NCBI GenBank assembly: GCA_963585895.1
Contig: OY757904.1
Location: forward strand, 5,445,515 to 5,509,514
Reading direction: 5' to 3'
DNA length: 64,000 nucleotides
Source: Sepioteuthis lessoniana
Taxonomy: Eukaryota; Mollusca; Cephalopoda; Myopsida; Loliginidae
Positions 57,429 through 64,000 of the stretch are shown here, one piece after another. The translations under genes were made by a program, and so were the position numbers. The notes beneath the pieces are model-generated. The model searched no databases. It was not told the origin of the DNA and saw only the letters and a program-made list of their open reading frames with translations. Each line of letters opens with the position of its first letter. The first letter of the stretch is position 1.

Positions 57429-57828
57429 CATTTGGAATAAAAAATGAACATTATACAATATTTAATTATATGACGGTAAATCTGATGCCAAAATACATTG
57501 AAATAAGAGATGATAATGAGAAAAAGGAAGAAAGTGATTAGAATTTTTCTAGGTCGACTATTTTACATAAGAATACGTCAAGCAGACATGGGTAAACGTT
57601 GACTTTTGGCACAAAATGCAATCAAGTAAAATTTGATTGACAGAAACATCGTGGTTCATTAGCTTTCATACTCAAACTCCGTCGAAAACCTTTAAAATTT
57701 GAACCAAATGTGTATTTTTATGAAAATTAATTATCTTTTCTACCTATGTCTATTATCTTTAGACTTTTCAAAAAGTCACTTGATTTCATAAAAGAAGAGA
57801 TTTCTGTAGGCTGTAATATAAAATTATT
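57429..57828. other. Unassigned sequence
   Basis: Nothing recognised. Confidence 0.45.
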
Positions 57829-57970
57829 ATGGATCTGGTTGAAGAGGTAAAGACTCTCCGTGTCCAGAATGCGGAAAAAGATAAGAAAATCAAATAACTG
57901 GAGAATAAAGAGAAACACCTGGGACACTCGTATAAATGATGTTATCGTCTGTAGGATTCCTGTAAAATAA
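57829..57970 (+). pseudogene. LINE-E ORF1-like coiled-coil trace
   Basis: Plus-strand reading gives MDLVEEVKTLRVQNAEKDKK, then a stop and LENKE, and after a one-base shift NDVIVCRIPVK. Heptad-like coiled coil followed by N-D-V-I-V-x-x-I-P resembles the ORF1 of CR1/L1-like LINEs (typical LExYxRxNDVIVxGIP). It lies on the same strand about 600 bp upstream of the RT traces at 58550, suggesting one element with the endonuclease region deleted. Confidence 0.45.
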
Positions 57971-58545
57971 TAATAAATAACAACAAAGAAAATGAAACTA
58001 AAGTTTTGATTGGTCATTTTACGGAGAAACAGTTAATTTTTTTTCAGTTTAAAAAAAGAGTGTTAAACGTAAATAGCAAAGAGGCATGCCACCCACAAAC
58101 TATGAGTAATGATTATCGTAAACAGAGTTTCATTCTAACGTTTACTCACAGGTAAAATAAAAACCCGCTCTTAAAATAAAGAAACCGATATACACACACA
58201 TGAACTTCCGGCAAGAAATCTTTCCGAAATAGTCAAAACTACCGTCAAGTAAGAAAACAAAGATCTGTAACACATTCAAAAAAACTCTAAAATCTTTCTT
58301 AAAATGAATGAATCTCTAAATCGAGTAAAAATAACATTAAACAGAAATTCTGGTGATTTGTAGAAATTTGTTCTTTTTGATAACCAATTTGAAACATATT
58401 AGATAAATAAATGATACAGCCATACATCATAACTTGAAATTAAAACTTTCTTTTTGTTATGTTTGATTCTTCTTCTTTTTTAGCTTCCCTGCTTTGATAA
58501 GCATGACTGTGAATAAAAGATCAACGTTAAACAGAAAAAAAAATA
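57971..58545. other. Unassigned sequence (possible decayed LINE interior)
   Basis: No recognisable endonuclease motifs. It lies between the ORF1-like and RT traces of LINE-E. Confidence 0.35.
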
Positions 58546-59130
58546 GATGCAAGTTTTTTGTTGACCTTCAAAAGGCATTGGACACGGTATTGTTATGAAA
58601 TCTTCAACATTTTTTACTTATTTGCTGAAGATACAAATTGTAAATTGAAATTTTTAAATACCCTCTTTAAAACTGTCAATACGGAATACGAAGTTGTTAA
58701 AAAGTGTTCGATAGCAATAAATTATCTTTAAATATACTTAGGACTAACTACATTAAATTTCGTTCAACACACACAAACGCTTCTTTTGATGCTATAATCA
58801 AATTTAGGATAATACGATTTAAAAGGTTTCAATTTTAGATTTTGAGGTCTTTTAATGGATAAGAATCTAAATTGGAAGTATCATCTCAGTAAACCTTCAA
58901 AGAAATTAGCAAGAATGTGTGGTATATCATCTCAGTAAACATTCAAATAAATTAGCCAGAACGTGTGATATACCTTTTAGAATGAGATTTCTGCTTCCTC
59001 CAAAAGTTCGTGTTTGCCTTTACAATACTATATTCACATTTACTTTTTTGTGGGGGGGTATTCTATTTTTTGCTTTATGGATAACTAGGGTCAGGTCAGA
59101 CTTTTTCATCGTAGGTCATATTTCCATGTT
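58546..59130 (+). pseudogene. LINE-E reverse-transcriptase remnant (CR1/jockey-like)
   Basis: Plus-strand traces are FFVDLQKALDTV (palm, FVDLxKAFDTV), then ILYFLFAEDTN-like sequence around 58610 (FADDTN region with the first Asp changed), SLNILRTNYIKF, GVLMDKNLNWKYHLSKPSK-like sequence near 58850, and a frame at 58919-59146 with HSNKLARTCDIPFRMRFLLP and PKVRVCLYNTIFTFTF. That order fits CR1/jockey-type RT. A tandem duplication of about 60 bp (GTATATCATCTCAGTAAAC and GAAGTATCATCTCAGTAAAC) lies inside it. It is interrupted downstream by two SINEs. Confidence 0.6.
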
Positions 59131-59146
59131 CCAAAATCGCATTTAA

Positions 59147-59372
59147 GGTTATTTATTAGCATGATAGTTAGAGTGTTCGCCTAATAGTCCAGTCGAGTCA
59201 TACCAAAAACTCCAAAAATGGTACTGGATGCCTCCTTGCTTAACATTCAGCATTATAAGGTACAGATCAAGGGAAAGGATATAGCACCCTCTCCTATACC
59301 TTGGTGTAGTAGCAATCGAAAAGGGAGCTTCGGTCACCCTCGACTACGGTCGTCAACTTTACTTTTACTAAT
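59147..59372 (+). repeat. tRNA-derived SINE (family S2), inserted in LINE-E
   Basis: The head GCATGATAGTTAGAGTGTTC is followed by a partial deletion of the B-box region, then GTCGAGTCATACC, GGATGCCTCCTTGC, ACAGATCAAGGG, CCTATACCTTGGTGTAG, CACCCTCGACTACGG and an ACTTTACTTTTACT tail. It separates RT traces of LINE-E. Confidence 0.78.
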
Positions 59373-59387
59373 AATCAACCTAACTTC

Positions 59388-59650
59388 TCAAACTTTCTCG
59401 GGGTGTCCTCGTGGTGTAATGGTTAAAGCAATGGACTGCGGAATCGTAGTACGCGAGTTCGTTCTCCAGTCGCGCTATTACGTTCACTTTCGGGCAAATA
59501 CCCTTGGGAAAGGTATGAACGCCCTTATCCTCCCAGCTATGGGTTAAATAGTACCACTACTGTTCTTATAGGAGAATGGCTTTGGCATTAAATAACCTAA
59601 AAAGAGTTGATATGCCATTAAACAAAGAAACTAAACCATCAAACTTTCTC
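59388..59650 (+). repeat. tRNA-derived SINE (family S1) with perfect 12-bp TSD
   Basis: The SINE is 59400-59638 (239 bp), flanked by TCAAACTTTCTC at 59388-59399 and 59639-59650. The head GGGGTGTCCTCGTGG begins a tRNA-like region with A box TGGTGTAATGGTTAAAGC and B box GAGTTCGTTCTCCAG. The body has TTCACTTTCGGGC, CCTTGGGAAAGG, TATGGGTTAAATAGTACC and the tail TTGGCATTAAATAACC, TTGATATGCCATTAAAC. It is the best-preserved S1 copy and serves as the family reference. Confidence 0.9.
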
Positions 59651-59990
59651 CTAATCTGTTGAGGCTTCCAGAAATATTTAAAATTGAACGGTTATCTATG
59701 GTTGATTTATCTGTTGATAAAATATTACCTTCCTATATTCATAATGTCCACTCTCTCCGGTCATTGCTTTATCCATATCCCACTCGTCATTCAACCCATG
59801 TTGACTTGTTTTTGATTCATGGAAAATATCAACAATATGAAATAAATTCAATTTTCTATTTTCACGCCAAACGGTGGAATATACAACCTATTTCTATAAG
59901 AAATTCTCCATCAAAATATTCCCTCAAAAAGAACTTGAAAAGATACTTTATAGCAATGGTAAACTTTATGGCAATCTTGTATTGATATAC
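59651..59990 (+). pseudogene. LINE-E C-terminal fragment
   Basis: The open frame 59659-59985 includes LPEIFKIERLSMVDLSVDKI, LPSYIHNV, YPTRHSTHVDLFL, INSIFYFHAKRWNIQPISIR and NSPSKYSLKKNLKRYF. It matches the C-terminal end after the RT of CR1/jockey-like elements (usual xxxYxTRxxxxxxLFL, GAKxWNSLPxxIRxSxSxxxFKxxLK). It continues LINE-E beyond the two SINE insertions on the same strand. Confidence 0.6.
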
Positions 59991-60712
59991 AATAACAAGA
60001 TTAATTAAATTAAAATTATCTTCTCCTTTCTATCTTTGGATCAAGCGAATCTCTTCTTGTCCGTCAAACTATTTCAAGAGCTCCTCCTTTGTACATTTAA
60101 GAATTCTTCGATAGGATTATTCTCCAATATACACAAATTTTGTAAATTTATATATGTGAACATATAATAATTAAATTTATTCATCAATAATTATATCATC
60201 CTTCTCAATTTTTTTCCCACTCAGCTTCCTTAAATACAAGTTGGATTGATCGTATAAATCACAAAAACAGGCAACTGAAATCCATGTGAAGATCATGTTG
60301 AAACTTAAGGCATAAAAAGTAGACATGAACAGTATATAACAGTTGTGAACCCTGAAATTATATCATCAAGTCATGCTGATAACACTACTTGATATAATTT
60401 TACTCCTCATATATATATATATATATATATACTACAAAATAAACAGGAGAATTTATACGGATTAAATAGTCTGCTAAAATGATATTTTATTCCTTTAGAA
60501 CTTCTAAAAAATATTACTTTTCATGAAGTAATTCCTTTTTAGTACTCCGAGTTCCTTTATAATTAAATACTCACAACCATAACCATAATACGAACGGAAA
60601 CATAATCAAACATAATTTACGAACTTTAATGAACGAACACACTTCTTTATAAAAAAAAATATATCTCTCACACTTTATTCTCAAAAAGGTTGATGTTTCT
60701 GTGATGTGTGAG
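59991..60712. other. Unassigned AT-rich sequence with short (TA)n
   Basis: TA run at 60409-60430. Nothing else recognised. Confidence 0.5.
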
Positions 60713-61017
60713 AGATGGATAGAGAGACATATACTCAGAAAGAGGACGACTTCTTCCCATATCTTCCTCCAGTAGCCAGGGAATGCCAACGCTCTCACCC
60801 CCTTGCAAGCTCCTCAGAGACGCCTCTGATCGGCTGCGTGTCCCAAGCTCGACAGCGATTCTTTGCCTCTCTGTCTAAATCTGATCGTGTGGTTCTCATC
60901 ACGTGGTCTCCTTCCGGTTACACACCTGTTGTATCTGATTTCCCTAATCGTGCTGTCATCTTCCTGTTTACTTATCAAAATGTGACAGCTTGCCAAAACA
61001 CACGGGGTCACTAGGAA
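60713..61017. other. GC- and CpG-rich segment with overlapping open frames
   Basis: Frames of 99 codons (60715-61014, plus) and 74 codons (60814-61038, minus) overlap. The segment is visibly CpG-rich (ATCGGCTGCGTG, CTCGACAGCG) in AT-rich surroundings. I recognise no domain on either strand. It could be a promoter/first-exon island or part of an unknown element. Confidence 0.3.
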
Positions 61018-62377
61018 CGAACCGAAAATCCATGTCATATGTTATATAACAATTAGATATATATGAAAATAATTTTCAGAATTTGAAAAATCGAAAGCTC
61101 GGACTTATTAATTCATAAATGTATTCGTCATTTTTAGCTGCATCTATATATCTTGTCATTGAAATTTTGTGTAGAAATATGTTCCTTTTAGTTAATTTTA
61201 TGGAATTACAAAATGAAGCATCTGTTAGTGAAGATAACCCTACTTTTATAAAATCTTTCAGCAAGAAAGATAGACAGCTTCATTAAAAACTGTGACCTGG
61301 ACAGGTGAGACGGAGAAGTCATTATGGACTGAGATGATCGACTAATAAATTATTTGGAAACCTAATTTCTTTACTGACACGGGTATAGCAGAATAATGGA
61401 TTTCATTTACCTTCATCTATAACTTCCTAACTTTACATGACACAAACAAAATCCTTCATGAGCAAAGCAGATAGATAGATAAATAGATAGATAGATAGTA
61501 AAAACATATGAACAGACTAAGATTGATAGATATACAAATGGACTTAGATCGGAACAAACTAATATAGACAAATGAATAGACAGACTGTTTCTGTCTTTGT
61601 TATTAGTAACATTGTTTTAACAGGTGGTTTTCTGACAAAGTCAGTATTCTTGCATTACAATATTGATGCATTTTGTGTTAGATACTGCAGAAAAGTATTT
61701 GATAAACGATTTGAAGAACTTTTTAAGATCTTTATTATTTTCCGGTACATGCGATTATGAGTTAATTACTTTTGCTAATTCCACAGTAATACATTTACAG
61801 AAAGAGCAAATTTTATTTGTCTAATGCCCTATGGGAGAACAAGCGATTATATTCTATGTCCCTCTTACCTATACAATAATTATAAATAGAAATATATTGA
61901 ACGCAATAATACAATCTTTTTAACGATAGTATGTTTGAGAAAAAGTAATAATATATTATATTATCGGTGTTGTCGTAATGATACAGTCATTGAAACAAAT
62001 CTAAAGTAGGTTATCGGGTATAGAACTCAAATGAGGAAACCGTACTGTTCTAATTACGATAATTTTCATCAATTTACCAATAGTCGACCATATTAGGAAT
62101 AATTGCTCTTCTTAAACCAATGAAATATCAATAAAGACATCTGGACGTACCGGTTTGGTAAAATCACGTCAAATCAGGCGGCCAATTTTATGGATAGATT
62201 ATTGCATTATACTTCAAGCAAGTCTTGCTTGTCGGTGTGAGCGACTTATTTTAGTATTTATTACACTTAGATTAGTAGAAATCAAAGGCAACGTATATTT
62301 CTTAGTGTTAATGTTTACTTATTTACCGACCTCTCGGCACGACAAGAATTTGATCCAAGTTCAATTTTTTAACTGTG
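61018..62377. other. Unassigned AT-rich sequence with short (GATA)n
   Basis: A GATA-type microsatellite lies at about 61470-61500. Nothing else recognised. Confidence 0.5.
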
Positions 62378-62610
62378 TTTAACAGGTCTGGATTCAGAGT
62401 TTCCTTTTCCCAGATCTATTGCTCTACTCAGGTTAAAGAGCTCAGTGAGCCCAACTATTTATTCATATTTGTAGAGAGAATAGTTAGATTAATATCTTTC
62501 CCAAGATTATTAATGTTATGTGAAATGCAAACAGACTCGTCCAATATTTGAACTCGAGTCACCGTGTCTCTTTCTTACGATGTTAACCATTACAATATGA
62601 GCGTCTCCTT
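62378..62610 (-). repeat. tRNA-derived SINE (family S3), minus strand
   Basis: On the minus strand the order is GGAGACGCTCATATTG, TGTAATGGTTAACATCG (A-box region), ACTCGAGTTCAAATATTGG (B box), CTTGGGAAAGATATTAATC, AATAGTTGGGCTCACTGAGC and TCTTTAACCTGAGTAGAGC. A truncated relative lies at 8786-8945. Confidence 0.7.
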
Positions 62611-62629
62611 GAAAAATACTTGTATGTTG

Positions 62630-62635
<6 letters not shown>

Positions 62636-62681
<46 letters not shown>
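62636..62681. repeat. (TC)n-(TA)n microsatellite
   Basis: A TC run passing into a TA run. Confidence 0.95.
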
Positions 62682-62682
<1 letters not shown>

Positions 62683-64000
62683 TCCATATAAAAGAAAAAC
62701 CTTTTAAAATTACTCATATTTTTTGCAATATCATTTATTTAAGCAGACCCTATATTTTTGAAATATTACATCTGCATCTTCAGACAAAGAAATTATGAGA
62801 AATTTCGATGAAGATTTAGAAAAACCCACAAAATTCCAGCCAACCTATCTCCCTACGCCAAATTTCTTTTGTCTCTTTATTTATTTTTTTCGGTAAAGAC
62901 CAGACCGTTTGTTTTTTTTCCGTCTTGTTGACAAATGTCATCCAATTCCTGTATCAAGATGTATCAATTTTTGACTTTCCACCTCTTTTTTCAGTAATGG
63001 CAAACAAACTTTTAAACCCAAATGAAGGAATAAGTAAAAAATATAGAATAAAGGAATAAATTGATTTGGGGAGAGAAAATTATCTACTATGAACAACTTA
63101 CATATATCTTGTTATATGATTTAGTTTTGTTAAGAGGTTATTAATTCCCATGTGTGTTGTTTACAGTAGATAATTTTCGAGAGATGGAGATTTCTTTCAG
63201 TTAGTTTTAATCGGCTGAAGACCAGGAATGACTTAAATTTTCGGGTATCGAAACCATCCACCCCTAAGATTTGGATTGGGCTACGATTTAGCATTTCCTT
63301 TATCGACTCTATGATATTACTTGACGTCTTCCCGATTTGAAATCGGTCTTGAGGCAGGTTGAAATATAGTAATCAAATCAGTGGTATTTTTTCTGTGAAT
63401 ACATGTTTGACTTTTCCTTTTTCCTGATGTGAACTCGTCATCTCGTTTTTGTCTCTGACAACTTTCATCAAGATTTGCTTATCCAACAGCAGTTTGCTTT
63501 ATTTATTTTCCAATAATTATAAAATCTATATATTACTAAAAATGTTGGGTTTCTATGCATGCAGTTGTAACGGAGCCAAATAATGTATAAAATATTTTTA
63601 TTAGAGCAATATACTTAAAATCTTATTAGAGAATAAAATAATTCCCAGTCGAATTTGAAAATGAATGAGGGTTTTGTGTGGGTCTGTATTTGTGCAGAAC
63701 ACTAGTTTTTATTTTTTCTGAATTTTCAATAAAAAGGAGATAATTATGAAGTATTAATTAAAATTCGTCATGCCTTCTAAAATAGAAGCATTTTTATCAT
63801 CATGGACAGATGTTTTAACGGAAGCTAACAAGCTGATACGTTTTCTTTTAAATTCTATATATTCGAAATAATCTGAGCTTAAAGGTGGTCTTTCAGAGAG
63901 TAAATGTAAAAAATCAAAATAAGTATATTTCTTAAAAGAAATACAAATGTGCGCTGTAAGTCTCTTAAATTGACTTTCTTGATAGTATAACACTCGACTA
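62682..64000. other. Unassigned AT-rich sequence
   Basis: No recognised gene or repeat. The minus-strand 79-codon frame at 63754-63993 is not recognised. Confidence 0.5.

Overview
The window reads as AT-rich, gene-poor eukaryotic DNA made mostly of decayed mobile elements and dinucleotide microsatellites. No complete host protein-coding gene, rRNA, authentic tRNA gene, CRISPR array or bacterial-style operon can be supported. The mix of long (TA)n and (GT)n arrays, several tRNA-derived SINE families and several LINE and mariner lineages fits a mollusc, most likely a cephalopod such as an octopus. That is an inference from memory of similar sequences and has not been tested.

Layout. 1-9.3 kb: a cluster of SINE-like units carrying an internal ~56-bp minisatellite (1742-3395), a Tc1-like relic (4856-5588), a large fold-back repeat around a (TA)n core (5797-6429) and long TA and GT arrays. 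9.3-17.7 kb: a probable degenerate Ty3/gypsy element on the minus strand. RT, RNase H and possible protease traces lie between two related ~400-bp repeats that may be its LTRs, and a LINE, a SINE with a 12-bp target-site duplication (TSD) and a 90-bp insertion with an 18-bp TSD sit inside it. 17.7-29.3 kb: mostly unassigned AT-rich sequence, with microsatellites, a LINE-A fragment, a SINE with a 12-bp TSD and a hAT-like fragment.

29.3-36.6 kb is the most informative part. Three minus-strand copies of one LINE family (LINE-A) lie head to tail. The first is interrupted by a 2,435-bp terminal-inverted-repeat (TIR) transposon (29654-32088, TSD TTA) that carries a broken gene of a widespread but, to my knowledge, unclassified protein family, and by a 580-bp Tc1-like element (33003-33582, TSD TA). 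The third LINE copy holds a mariner. Because the host LINE is present in other copies, the pre-insertion sequences can be read and the TSDs confirmed.

37.5-48.4 kb: more LINE-A, an endonuclease-type LINE fragment, three mariner-type relics and another LINE C-terminus. 50-53.5 kb: a mariner deletion derivative and a young 5'-truncated LINE with an intact 345-codon reading frame, (TGA)n tail and 13-bp TSD. 57-60 kb: a CR1/jockey-like LINE remnant with two SINEs inserted. The rest, to 64 kb, holds one SINE and unassigned sequence.

The reading frames seen here are relics of parasitic elements rather than a cooperating gene set. The main points of interest are the TIR transposon with its unclassified gene, two mariner copies that share one internal deletion sealed with telomere-like repeats, the minisatellite-bearing SINE, the gypsy remnant with its bracketing repeats, and three strong inverted-repeat structures.
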